Shown here piece after piece: positions 6,606 to 14,500 of a stretch of 39,652 nt of DNA. The stretch is from a virus. The translations under genes and the position numbers were made by a program. The notes under the pieces are model-generated. The model was not told the origin of the DNA. It saw only the letters and a program-made list of their open reading frames with translations, and made no database searches. The first letter of the stretch is position 1; every line of letters starts with the position of its first letter. The stretch is taken from positions 1-39,652 of the IMG/VR virus record IMGVR_UViG_3300050821_007279. The stretch is one strand, 5' to 3'.

Positions 6606-6772
6606 GGGCGATGATACTTTCATTTTTCAATTGTATGTAAGTAAAGTCGCCCAATATTTTATGCCACTCACGGCGTGGACAGTGACACGCCTCTATCGAG
6701 ATCGTGATAATGGGTAAGCATAAGGTGATCAACCGTTCCCTACCCAAGTCAGTGCAATTCTGACTGAGTGGC
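6606..6772 (+). ncRNA. Structured noncoding RNA candidate with tRNA-like closing helix
   Basis: This is a visibly less AT-rich stretch between genes. The 5' hairpin GGGCGA...CTTT/AAAG-TCGCCC (6606-6652) has a 5-nt bulge. Then comes a multibranch element closed by GCCACTCA/TGAGTGGC (6663-6670/6765-6772). Inside are arms GGCGTG/CACGCC (6672-6691), TATC/GATA (6694-6709), TGGGTA/TACCCA (6711-6746) and a 5-bp stem with 7-nt loop, GTCAG-TGCAATT-CTGAC (6748-6764). The last arm stacks directly on the closing helix, as a T arm does on an acceptor. There is no TTCRANY loop and no CCA, so it is not called a tRNA. It may be a leader element of the gene at 6795 or a free RNA. Confidence 0.5.
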
Positions 6773-6794
6773 AATATTAAAAAGGAAAATTAAC

Positions 6795-7208
6795 GTGTAT
6801 GACTTAGACGAAGCTACAGAAAAAGAAATAAAAAGTTTGTGCGATAAAATTATAGGTGGTAGAGAAATAATAGAAAAAAAATTTAGTAATATGATGAATG
6901 ATTTTTTTGATGAGAGCTGGAATAATTTTATTGAATATTTAGAAAATGATTCGGAAATTAATCTTTCTCTATGTATAAAAAGGCGAGTGGATACATTAAT
7001 GGAAGGTTTGTTAAGTGGTGATACAAAATATTTAAAAGATTACAAAATAATATCAGAATATGATTTTGGAAGATTAAAACGGATAAGATTAGCTATATGG
7101 GAATCAGCAGGAGGAGAAATTGCTGATTCAACTATTGATGCACTGACTAAAGAAAATGAAGAATTAAAAAAACAATTAAAAAATGAAAGAAGATATAGGA
7201 ATTATTAA
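6795..7208 (+). CDS. Protein of unknown function with C-terminal coiled coil
   Basis: A 137-residue protein. I choose GTG 6795 (MYDLDEATEKEIKSL) because AAAGGAAA lies 6 nt upstream; an earlier in-frame GTG at 6768 falls inside the folded RNA element and has no ribosome site. The protein is acidic and helical, ending in a short heptad-like run (TKENEELKKQLKNERRYRNY) suited to oligomerisation. Not recognised. Its mRNA leader would contain the structured element 6606-6772. Confidence 0.6.
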   Translation: MYDLDEATEKEIKSLCDKIIGGREIIEKKFSNMMNDFFDESWNNFIEYLENDSEINLSLCIKRRVDTLMEGLLSGDTKYLKDYKIISEYDFGRLKRIRLAIWESAGGEIADSTIDALTKENEELKKQLKNERRYRNY

Positions 7209-7220
7209 AAAGGACTACCA

Positions 7221-7544
7221 ATGCCAGACAGAATACTTATAAGACAAGCACAATGTAAGCAGTGCAGTAAGGATTTTCTTATGCCGACTATTTTTGATTA
7301 CTGCCAAAATTGCAATGAAGAATATAAAAACGAATTGCACACACTTGTAGAATTTGAAAAGATTAAAAATGAAATAAAATGGCGAAAGAGAAAAAGAATT
7401 TCGTATATTTCTTTGATATATTTATCATTGTTTGGTTTTATTGGAATAAAATTTGGGTTAATTTATGAATTGTTGTCAATTGCAATTTTTTCTATTGGCG
7501 TGTATGCAGAAGATTTAGTAAATTTTCTTTGCGATAAATTTTAA
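7221..7544 (+). CDS. Zinc-ribbon membrane protein of unknown function
   Basis: A 107-residue protein. The N-terminal treble of cysteines (CKQCSKDF...YCQNCNEEY, residues about 12-36) looks like a zinc ribbon. A basic linker (KWRKRKR) follows, then two hydrophobic segments (ISLIYLSLFGFIGIKFG and LLSIAIFSIGVYAED). The ribbon would face the cytoplasm by the positive-inside rule. It follows the 6795 gene by 12 nt. No function assigned. Confidence 0.6.
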   Translation: MPDRILIRQAQCKQCSKDFLMPTIFDYCQNCNEEYKNELHTLVEFEKIKNEIKWRKRKRISYISLIYLSLFGFIGIKFGLIYELLSIAIFSIGVYAEDLVNFLCDKF

Positions 7545-7619
7545 AAAACAATAACACAAAACGCAAACTAACTAAGGAATTAATTATTATAATAAGGTCA
7601 ACTTTTAGGAAAATTTAAA

Positions 7620-7766
7620 ATGTTAAATAAAGTAATTTTAGGAATAATCATGAGTATTTCTATTGTATCAATTAGTTTTGCAAACAATAATATACATTAT
7701 AAATGTATAGATTGTCCTTGCACTCCGTGGGGTTGTGGCTGTTGTACAGTGCCTGACGGTCTTTAA
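7620..7766 (+). CDS. Sec-exported cysteine-rich micropeptide
   Basis: A 48-residue ORF with TTAGGAAAA before ATG 7620. The first 21 residues are a clear signal peptide ending ISFA. The mature peptide of about 27 residues carries six cysteines in a short stretch (C-IDC-PC-TPWGC-GCC). After cleavage it would be a small periplasmic disulphide- or metal-rich peptide. It is the first of three consecutive exported proteins. Function unknown. Confidence 0.65.
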   Translation: MLNKVILGIIMSISIVSISFANNNIHYKCIDCPCTPWGCGCCTVPDGL

Positions 7767-7798
7767 AATTTAGATATTTTTATTTATTTTTATAAATT

Positions 7799-7836
7799 AT
7801 CCCAGTCATGAGATGGCTTTGATATATGACTGGGAT
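7799..7836 (+). promoter_or_regulatory. 11-bp leader hairpin with conserved loop GATGGCTTTGAT
   Basis: ATCCCAGTCAT (7799-7809) pairs perfectly with ATGACTGGGAT (7826-7836). The 16-nt loop contains GATGGCTTTGAT. TTTTAAAAGGAAATTGTA and ATG 7854 follow. The loop is nearly identical to that of the hairpin at 8797-8836 although the stems differ. Confidence 0.7.
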
Positions 7837-7853
7837 TTTAAAAGGAAATTGTA

Positions 7854-8368
7854 ATGAAAAAGTTAATATTGTCTTTAATATCAATAGTTGTATGCTCATC
7901 ATCTTTTGCTTTAACATCTGTACAAAAACCATATCCTGAACCACATGCAGTATTGATATATGAATCTTGTAAAGGTGTTAAAGATTGCGGGATAAAACAT
8001 ATTGATTCAAAAAAAAAATTCAATTATCGCCGCAGTATGTTAGCGCAATCACGGAAGTAAAAGATTTAATAGGTAAATTATTTACATACAGAATAGTAGA
8101 TTCTTCTCATCGTATTTTTATTAAGAACGAAACTTCTGATATTCAAAGATTTACTTACACGTATAAAGTTAGTGGCGGAAATGCAGAGCACATTAGAACA
8201 TATCAAATTGATCTTTATCCAGATCAATATTGGAATGATCAAGCGACTCTTTGGGTAAACATGTATTTAGAAGTGGAGGGAACATTTCCGTTGCTTGCAC
8301 AAACATCAATAGCAGGTATTGAAAGTGTTTCACATGATAATTCAGCTATATTAATCGTTAATCAATAA
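7854..8368 (+). pseudogene. Sec-exported protein with -1 frame break at an A10 tract
   Basis: The first frame (7854-8060) encodes a signal peptide (MKKLILSLISIVVCSSSFA) and ends early after a run of ten A (8009-8018). Moving to the -1 frame at this run gives an open frame to TAA 8366-8368, making one exported protein of about 171 residues ending ...SHDNSAILIVNQ. The continuation has a beta-rich periplasmic look like the next gene. The A run could be a programmed -1 slip, transcriptional slippage, an indel that inactivates the gene, or a sequencing error. I list the whole span as one broken or frameshifted gene. It has AAAGGAAA upstream and a conserved-loop hairpin in its leader. Confidence 0.65.
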
Positions 8369-8378
8369 AGGAATAAAA

Positions 8379-8771
8379 ATGAAAAAAATATTATTTTTAT
8401 TATCTATAATGACTTCCACTCCTTCGTTTGCTGATTATGCGTGGATGACTGCATATGCTGAACCAGCGTACGGTAAGGTGAATGAAGATATAAAAGTCAA
8501 CTCAAAACATTCAGTTAATATATGCAACGATACTGGGATTGCAAAGCAATATAAAATAACTTACAAAATAAATTGTTATAACATGACTAGCATTATTGAG
8601 ACTAATGTTAATGTTCCTAACGACAAATGTGTTTATTATTCTCATGATTATAATACTGGTCAGGTAAAAATACCTGTAGTGGGAAATTATGATATAAAAG
8701 CTATAACAATGGTTGAAGGTGTTAATGATCATCCAATAGAAAATTTGGCGACCCTTCAAGTGGTTTATTGA
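8379..8771 (+). CDS. Sec-exported small protein of unknown function
   Basis: A 130-residue protein with a signal peptide MKKILFLLSIMTSTPSFA and likely cleavage before DYAW. The mature part is beta-rich with three cysteines (about residues 49, 66 and 83) and resembles an immunoglobulin-like or pilin-like sandwich only in composition. It starts 10 nt after the frameshifted gene and is the third exported product in a row. Possible roles are modifying the host envelope or excluding superinfecting phages; the sequence does not decide. Confidence 0.6.
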   Translation: MKKILFLLSIMTSTPSFADYAWMTAYAEPAYGKVNEDIKVNSKHSVNICNDTGIAKQYKITYKINCYNMTSIIETNVNVPNDKCVYYSHDYNTGQVKIPVVGNYDIKAITMVEGVNDHPIENLATLQVVY

Positions 8772-8796
8772 TTTTTAAAATTAAATAATTATAAAC

Positions 8797-8836
8797 TTAT
8801 CCAAGCCACAGATGACTTTGATTGTGGCTTGGGTAA
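8797..8836 (+). promoter_or_regulatory. 14-bp leader hairpin with conserved loop GATGACTTTGAT
   Basis: TTATCCAAGCCACA (8797-8810) pairs with TGTGGCTTGGGTAA (8823-8836), with one U-G pair. The 12-nt loop is GATGACTTTGAT. It lies directly before the SD (AAAAAGGAAG) of the gene at 8852, and its loop matches that of the hairpin at 7799. Confidence 0.7.
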
Positions 8837-8851
8837 AAAAGGAAGTAAATA

Positions 8852-9166
8852 ATGAATAAAAATGTAAATATGTTCCATGGATTTGTTGATTCTAGAGTAA
8901 GAGATAAAATTCTGAAGGAAAATGAAACAATTGCAGATGACATTGACATTGAGTTAACTTGTAAATTATTTTCTAAAATTGAAGTTTATCTTCGAAGCAA
9001 AGAAGAATGCCCTATTGGACGCGGGAATTGGGTAATTGATTTTTTCGTAAATAAAGATGATCTCATACCTGCTGTTTGTTTAAAACTTCCGGCAGAAATG
9101 ACAAAAGAACATATTGTTAAATATATGAAGCCTTTAATGGACAAAGTAAAAGAGAAAATGAATTAA
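8852..9166 (+). CDS. Protein of unknown function
   Basis: A 104-residue protein (MNKNVNMFHGFVDSRVRDKIL...). It has mixed alpha/beta character with a WVIDFFVN strand and a C-terminal helix (HIVKYMKPLMDKVKEKMN). No signal peptide, TM or known motif. The start follows AAGGAAGTAAATA and the conserved-loop hairpin 8797-8836, hinting that it is controlled together with the exported protein at 7854. Confidence 0.55.
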   Translation: MNKNVNMFHGFVDSRVRDKILKENETIADDIDIELTCKLFSKIEVYLRSKEECPIGRGNWVIDFFVNKDDLIPAVCLKLPAEMTKEHIVKYMKPLMDKVKEKMN

Positions 9167-9175
9167 GGAAATAAA

Positions 9176-9520
9176 ATGATCAGCAAATTATATTACAAAT
9201 TAGACGAAAACAAAAATGTTGTTCCTGCCACAATGGAAGAAGCAAATGACATTTTAATTAATCGTGATAAATACATAGTTAAACAAGATAGTATTAATGG
9301 TAATTTTATATCTACAGTATTTTTACCGATTAATCATAATTATAATCCACTCACTAATTATAATCCTCCGATTATATTTGAGACAATGATTAAAAATAAA
9401 ATCACTAATTCTTGGCTTGATTACCAAGAACGCTATGCAACATGGAAAGAAGCAGAAGAAGGCCACGAAAAATCTGTACAATGGGTAAAAGATGGATGCC
9501 AGGAGACTGATAAATTATGA
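9176..9520 (+). CDS. Phage protein of unknown function
   Basis: A 114-residue protein. It contains YIVKQDSINGNFISTVFLPINHNYN and later IFETMI...WLDYQERYATWKEAEEGHE, a pattern I associate with a widespread family of small phage early proteins of unknown role that predicts 'how a value is updated' in no known pathway, so no function is given. Its TGA overlaps the ATG of the next gene (ATGA at 9517-9520), indicating coupling. Confidence 0.6.
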   Translation: MISKLYYKLDENKNVVPATMEEANDILINRDKYIVKQDSINGNFISTVFLPINHNYNPLTNYNPPIIFETMIKNKITNSWLDYQERYATWKEAEEGHEKSVQWVKDGCQETDKL

Positions 9521-9696
9521 CAATCAATGAAATGTTAAGATGCGATATTTGTAATAAGTTCATATCATATAAATCTTTTGACCATGGTGCTACAAGAAAA
9601 CTTAAAAGACCAGATAATGAATTTTCATCAGAAGATTTTGAAACAATATGCAGTAAATGTAATGCAATACAAAAAAAGAGGGTGCAAAGAATATGA
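9517..9696 (+). CDS. Small zinc-ribbon protein
   Basis: A 59-residue protein starting MTINEMLRCDICNKF. Two CxxC pairs (CDIC near residue 9 and CSKC near 47) bracket a polar middle, the layout of a minimal zinc ribbon. It overlaps both neighbours by ATGA junctions (9517-9520 and 9693-9696), so three genes are probably translated in series. Function unknown. Confidence 0.6.
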   Translation: MTINEMLRCDICNKFISYKSFDHGATRKLKRPDNEFSSEDFETICSKCNAIQKKRVQRI

Positions 9697-9998
9697 CTGA
9701 TGAAAATGATGATTATCATAGAGGATATACACAAGGGCATGTGCATGGTTATAACGAAGGATATATTCAGGCAAAAGAAATATATTATCCTGAGTGGATA
9801 AGTGTTGGAGATGAGATTCCAGAAGAAGGAAAAAAAGTTCTAGTTTCAGATGGTAATCAATGTGTAGTTGCCAGTTATAATTATAATTTATCATCCATAA
9901 AAAATACAGATGAAATAGTATGGGATTATTCAGATTGCTGTGGATGTCATAAAACTGGTATTACACATTGGATGCCAATACCTAAACTATCAGAATAA
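9693..9998 (+). CDS. DUF551-family protein
   Basis: A 101-residue protein. After an N-terminal polar segment (YHRGYTQGHVHGYNEGY) comes the DUF551 core: WISVGDEIPEEGKKVLVSDG near residue 35, then a VVASYNY strand and the closing THWMPIP motif near residue 93. DUF551 proteins are common in phage early regions and prophages with no known activity. A CCGCH cysteine cluster just before the closing motif is unusual. It overlaps the zinc-ribbon gene by 4 bases. Confidence 0.8.
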   Translation: MTDENDDYHRGYTQGHVHGYNEGYIQAKEIYYPEWISVGDEIPEEGKKVLVSDGNQCVVASYNYNLSSIKNTDEIVWDYSDCCGCHKTGITHWMPIPKLSE

Positions 9999-10016
9999 AT
10001 ATCATAAGGAAAACAA

Positions 10017-10289
10017 ATGAATAATCCTATAGAAGAAGAATTACTAGATAAATTTACTCATGAAATGCTCGACTGTGTCGAAAAAAATCTTGAAAATGGT
10101 GAAAGTATTTCTGAGGTACTTTCTACGATATTGAGTGTAAATATTAGTTGCGCATTTAGAATAATGCTATTTATAACATACGACGTACCTAAACTTCATA
10201 GAGAGGTTAAAAAATTTATTGATAATGTTTCAACGTGTATATTAGAGCAAGACATTACTAAAAAAATTGAAACTAATTGTCTAGATTAA
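10017..10289 (+). CDS. Small helical protein of unknown function
   Basis: A 90-residue acidic helical protein (MNNPIEEELLDKFTHEMLDCVEKNLENG...), with ATAAGGAAAACAA before ATG 10017. A moderately hydrophobic stretch (ISCAFRIMLFITYDV) near residue 45 is too short to call a TM helix with confidence. It is the last gene before the repeat-bearing AT-rich region 10290-10579. Not recognised. Confidence 0.5.
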   Translation: MNNPIEEELLDKFTHEMLDCVEKNLENGESISEVLSTILSVNISCAFRIMLFITYDVPKLHREVKKFIDNVSTCILEQDITKKIETNCLD

Positions 10290-10579
10290 ATATCATAAAT
10301 TACGATTCATAGTTTATGCATATTTTTCATACTATCTATAACAACCCTTATCGATAGTTGATTGTGAATATTATAGTTTTAATGGGTTTAAATAAATAAC
10401 GTTATATAACGATAAATGTTAAATAAAATAATCAGGCATTCGGGCATTCATATAGGCATTCAGGCATTCAGGCATTCAGGCATTCAGGCATTCACGATAT
10501 TCACGATATACACCACAAATTAATTGCATCTGATTAAAAAAAAATATATTATTCACGGCTAAATTTATAAGAGGTGTTT
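10290..10579. other. AT-rich intergenic region with tandem octamers (origin-like)
   Basis: No gene found. The left part (10290-10433) is extremely AT-rich and has short inverted repeats, for example CTATC...TATCGATAG and ATAACGTTATATAACG. The right part contains tandem repeats of AGGCATTC (10434-10493), followed by two ACGATATTC-like units. An AT-rich block beside iterated short repeats resembles a replication origin or a protein-loaded regulatory site. No DnaA-box consensus TTATCCACA was found. Confidence 0.4.
10434..10510. repeat. Tandem AGGCATTC octamers
   Basis: Five perfect contiguous copies of AGGCATTC occupy 10454-10493. They are preceded by AGGCATTC at 10434 and the variant GGGCATTC at 10442, and followed by ACGATATTC and ACGATATA. 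Slippage-type expansion is likely. Confidence 0.9.
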
Positions 10580-10876
10580 ATGGAAATTAAATTAGCCGAA
10601 GCATTGCTTAGGAGAAAGGAATTAAAAGATAAGGTAGATATCCTTAAGAAATTCAAGGAAAACCAAGTATATTATGAAGTACGTGGACAACGAGTAAAAG
10701 TAACAGAAGGACTTGAAGATATTAACGCAAATTATCCCAAAATGACCGCAAGCCAAGTTACTGCGGAATTTGATTGGCACGCGCGTCAGCTAAGGATAAT
10801 TGATGCAGTAATCCAACAAGCTAACTGGTCTACAGTTTTAAAAGTTGAGGACACCGTAATGGGTGACTTCAAATAA
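10580..10876 (+). CDS. DIP1984-like protein (tentative)
   Basis: A 98-residue protein starting MEIKLAEALLRRKELKDKV; AGAGG lies just upstream of ATG 10580, while the earlier GTG 10574 would overlap that site. The opening KLAEALLRRKELKDKVDILKK and the closing DAVIQQANWSTVL resemble the small helical DIP1984 family as I remember it (starts KLAEAL, ends with a paired-helix N-x-x-T motif). Activity is unknown. The gene stands between the octamer repeat and the large tRNA-like element, outside the main early operon. Confidence 0.5.
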   Translation: MEIKLAEALLRRKELKDKVDILKKFKENQVYYEVRGQRVKVTEGLEDINANYPKMTASQVTAEFDWHARQLRIIDAVIQQANWSTVLKVEDTVMGDFK

Positions 10877-10877
10877 C

Positions 10878-11064
10878 GAGTATTGGACAATCTAGGGCGT
10901 TATGGGAAAGGCCGCTAGGAGCCTAAATCCTCAGTGGATGGCCATTCACGTAGACAGCGCACCACTGTAAAGGTGCAACGCCCTGTTAAGGCACCAGACT
11001 TTGGGTCTGTTTTAAATTGGCAAATAAACCTTCGGGTTTTATGGTTCGAATCCATCGGGTACTC
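10878..11064 (+). ncRNA. tRNA-like composite RNA candidate
   Basis: A T-arm-like hairpin ATGG-TTCGAAT-CCAT (11041-11055) has a consensus T loop. Upstream are a long variable-arm-like hairpin AAACC-TTCG-GGTTT (11026-11039), an anticodon-like arm CAGA-CTTTGGG-TCTG (10995-11009; UUG would be Gln) and a D-arm-like GCC-CTGTTAA-GGC (10980-10992). A normal 5' acceptor strand is missing there. Instead GAGTATT (10878-10884) pairs with GGTACTC (11058-11064) and encloses an inner element closed by AGGGCGTT/AACGCCCT (10894-10901/10977-10984) with a stacked hairpin GCACC/GGTGC. GGTGC can alternatively pair with GCACC at 10991. It may be a degenerate tRNA with an insertion or a new tRNA-mimicking RNA. Confidence 0.5.
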
Positions 11065-11090
11065 ACACCTTGAAAGAACGTGGGATAAAT

Positions 11091-11172
11091 CCGATTAAGA
11101 TAACATTGAACTTATTACGTCCGAATTACCGATTTTTATAACACCCGATTTCCGATTAACATAAGCCCGAAT
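11091..11172. repeat. Six CCGATT/CCGAAT short repeats
   Basis: CCGA(T/A)T occurs at 11091, 11121, 11129, 11145, 11152 and 11167. The spacings of 30, 8, 16, 7 and 15 are close to multiples of about 7.5. They lie in the noncoding stretch between the tRNA-like element and the gene at 11264, and could be a protein-binding array. Nothing else is visible from 11173 to 11263. Confidence 0.6.
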
Positions 11173-11263
11173 AACCAACCCATGACTAGGTTGTCCTTTT
11201 AATTGGTTAATAAATCCTATATTTAATGTATACTTGACATTATTAAATAACGGATTATTTATT

Positions 11264-11566
11264 ATGCAAGCATACAAAGAAGATGACACTTACACCCGCA
11301 TTGCAGTACTAGAAACCATTACCTCAAAAACAGAACAGACCCTACTCAGAATAGAAAACAAAATAGATGACGGATTTACAAAAATAGACGATAAATTTGC
11401 AGAAAATACGCAAAAATTCGATAATTTTGATGAAAAATTAGAAAATGTCAGGAAAGAGAACACTAGCCACTTCCGGACGACAATATTTACATTACTAACA
11501 CTCATCGGGACTCCACTCTTCGTGAAGTCCATTGAGCTATTGACTAAGTTCTTGGGCGGTACTTAA
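11264..11566 (+). CDS. Coiled-coil protein with C-terminal TM segment (XhlA-like architecture)
   Basis: A 100-residue protein starting MQAYKEDDTYTRIAVLE. A long coiled coil with repeating units (ENKIDDGFTKIDDKFAENTQKFDNFDEKLENV, residues about 25-60) is followed by one hydrophobic helix (TTIFTLLTLIGTPLFVKSIELL) and a short tail. Haemolysin XhlA-type phage lysis accessories have the same layout, but no sequence motif secures that. An in-frame TTG 30 bases upstream has no advantage. Its last 4 bases overlap the end of the convergent 1805-residue fibre gene. Confidence 0.55.
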   Translation: MQAYKEDDTYTRIAVLETITSKTEQTLLRIENKIDDGFTKIDDKFAENTQKFDNFDEKLENVRKENTSHFRTTIFTLLTLIGTPLFVKSIELLTKFLGGT

Positions 11567-14500
11567 CGTACACGTCTTGCACCTATAAAACCATATGCAG
11601 TCATCGTGCTGACTGAAAATATAGCTTCTGCAACTAGGAAAACGGTAGTTGTTCCAGACAATGACAATCTAGTGCTTCCCACCCCAACACTGTAAGATGT
11701 TACCCCAGATGCACCTACTCCGAATGCAAGATTGTTTTCAGAGCCCGCTGTCGGTAAAGTTGCTGATGTGGTACTAATGCCTCCTTCTAATACGTTTGTA
11801 ACAGTAGAGCCGCCTGCCTGGAAAAACACGGTACCAGATATCATCCAATCTCCGGCTGTGAGAGATATAGATGTGACGTTTGCTGGAGTAACAGTAGTCA
11901 ATGATACTGCTGAACCAACTAACACAGACGAACTAATGTATTCCTGAATATTTCCAACGGGCGCATTATCGTTCGTTGTCGTGCCTTTTATAGAATGCGA
12001 TAGACTTTGAAATACGACATTTGTTGCCATCGTTGCGCCACCACTAAAGGTAGGAACAACAGATAGTAAATCAGGGCTAAACGTAACGTTTGTAAGGTTT
12101 ACAGAAATAGCAGTAAAACCATCGCATCCTGTTGAATTAAATAATGTGCTACCACCACCAGAAGTACCAGTGACTGAAAGAGTGCTACCAGAATAATTAT
12201 TTCCAGAGCCATAAACATTTAGCACTCCGCTACTTCCTGAAGTACTAAAGGTCAAAGCACAACCAAAAAATGAACTCCCATTTAAAAAAACAGTATGAGT
12301 ACCTGAACCACTTGTTGTATTAAAGTTAACAGTGCCTGCAAAATAACAATTAGTAATAGACCCAGCAAAATTTTGGATAGTGCCAAATATATTACTTGCC
12401 ACGTTAGATATAGTTAAACTTCTAACGTTTTCTATAATTCCATTAATTGTCCCGTTCGAAGGTCCTGTTATGTTCCAGTTTCCTTGAGTGGCAAGTTTAA
12501 GATTTCCTATGTAAACTCTTGGCGTTACATTGGTAGAAGCAAAGTTCCAAGTAATTGCACTACTCGCAACACCAGATGCAACGATAAAATTATTTATGTA
12601 GCAAAGTCCATTTGTAGTGCTTACAAAACTAGAATCTAAATTAAAAGTAGTACCGTTAGTTATTATCGAACCATTTCCCTCAATTAACACCCAAGGTTTC
12701 ATCGACACGGTATCAGTGAATGAACCTTGACAAGAAACAACATATCTTTTTGTTGCTGTATTATCTGTTATTTGAGTGAGAGCAAATGTGATAGTTAAAT
12801 ATGGTTTTAATATACTTCCGTTACCAACAGCATCAACCCCACCATTTGAACAAACATATACCATAGTAAAAGGATTTGTAGCAGGGCTAATTACACCAAG
12901 TTTATTATCAATACCTCTTAAATTTGCGTGGACTGATGTTGTTAAATCCGGGGCTGTCGCGACCGGAGTGTAATTTACTGGGGTGTAGTTAGCATTTAAT
13001 GCATTAGAAACAGTCCTTAAGTTAATAGTTGCTGTCGATGCACCAGCACCCGTCGGCACTACATAACTTACACTATCAGTATCTATTAATGCGTTACTGC
13101 CATTTATAGTTAGAGAAGTAGTATTGCAACCAGAAAGAACAATCTGTTGTTGAGAACCGGCAGCGCCAGACACTACTATTCCACCGCCAAAAGTAGAAGG
13201 ATGGCAATCGCCGTATTTGAGAGCATGTAGTGTGACACTAGTACTAATCGTACCGAAAGATTGAGGTTTATTAAACAGACATCCGGTTGAAGAATACAAA
13301 TCCGTACAATCAATAAAAGAAGTATTATAGAATAGACAATTAAACAGAATTGCAGCATTGTTAACAACAAAACCATTTCCCCTTACAGAGAACACACCGA
13401 AGAACTGGCAGTTATTAAATGTTACTTGGGTACCAGAACCAGGTGTTGATAGTAATGTACTAAAATCAGCCGTAACATCATTTCTAAAATAAATATTACT
13501 ATAACAAGCACGAGGGGTAGTTCCTGCCCATGATGAAGTATTAACAATAGTTGTTAATGTCGTAGTAACACGTGTATTTGGTGAGTAAGCAAAAATATTT
13601 ACGTTTTCTTTTAATTGTATTTGCACGGTTTCATTATATAAATTAGAAAGTAAAACCATAGTATAGATATTGGTAACACTTGGACTTGTAATACTATTCA
13701 TAGCAAATGCAATGGTCTGATATGGCTTATTAAAACTTCCATTACCAGTTGAATCGCTGCCAGTATTAGAAACATAAACTAGCTGCCCAGGCGTAGTTAT
13801 TCCACCACCCAATACTGCATCAATTGCTTGTAAGTGACTTTTAACTTGTGGAGTGGCTGGCGTGTAATTTACAGGTGTAAATCCTGCTGTAATAGATGCT
13901 GCCAATGAAGCATATGAAATATTAGTAGCAGAAGCACCGCCAGAAAAAGTCGGTGTAACAGAAAGCATGTCAGGAATAAATGTTGAATTAGCACCACTTA
14001 AAGTTATAGAGTTGAAACCTGTAGCATTATTACAAGAAAAAGTAGGAGCACCTGTTGGAGCTGTAATAGTTAAAGCAGTTCCCTGGAATATATTACCAGA
14101 TGCAGCAGCGAATACACCTGCCGTGGAAGATGTTGTTAAACTTAGAGAACTAGAAGAACCACTTAAAAAACTGTTTCCAATTAAATATAAATAATAAACA
14201 GGTGAAATATGAATACTATAAGTAAATGAGACAGCTCCCAATGAACAATTTTGTATATTGCACGAACAATTAGTGATTGAAAGTGCTATCTTACTTCCTA
14301 CTGAATTTTCACAACCTACAATATTTAATTGTGTAACACCTGTAAAAGTAAATGTGGGCGTGGTGAGAGGATTAATTAATTTTTCTAAATAAATAATTGT
14401 AGGAGCAGTATTGGCCGATAAATCCATTGTGATGTTAGCATTTAATTGGAAATTGCTAAAATATACTGTACCTGCTGTGGTGCTCCATGCTACATCTTTA

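Noticed and set aside
6592-6774. Minus-strand 60-residue ORF over 6592-6774
   Set aside because: It exactly covers the folded RNA element, has no ribosome site and opposes the operon.
10980-11056. Ordinary tRNA-Gln (UUG)
   Set aside because: T, variable, anticodon and D arms are recognisable, but no 5' acceptor strand lies directly upstream, position 27-43 is mispaired and no CCA follows. Kept as a tRNA-like RNA only.
10878-11064. tmRNA
   Set aside because: It lacks the conserved GGATTCGAC-type 5' part and any tag reading frame, and is too short.
11234-11262. Promoter TTGACA with TATTTA for the gene at 11264
   Set aside because: The predicted start of transcription would fall after the ATG, so this TTGACA cannot serve that gene.
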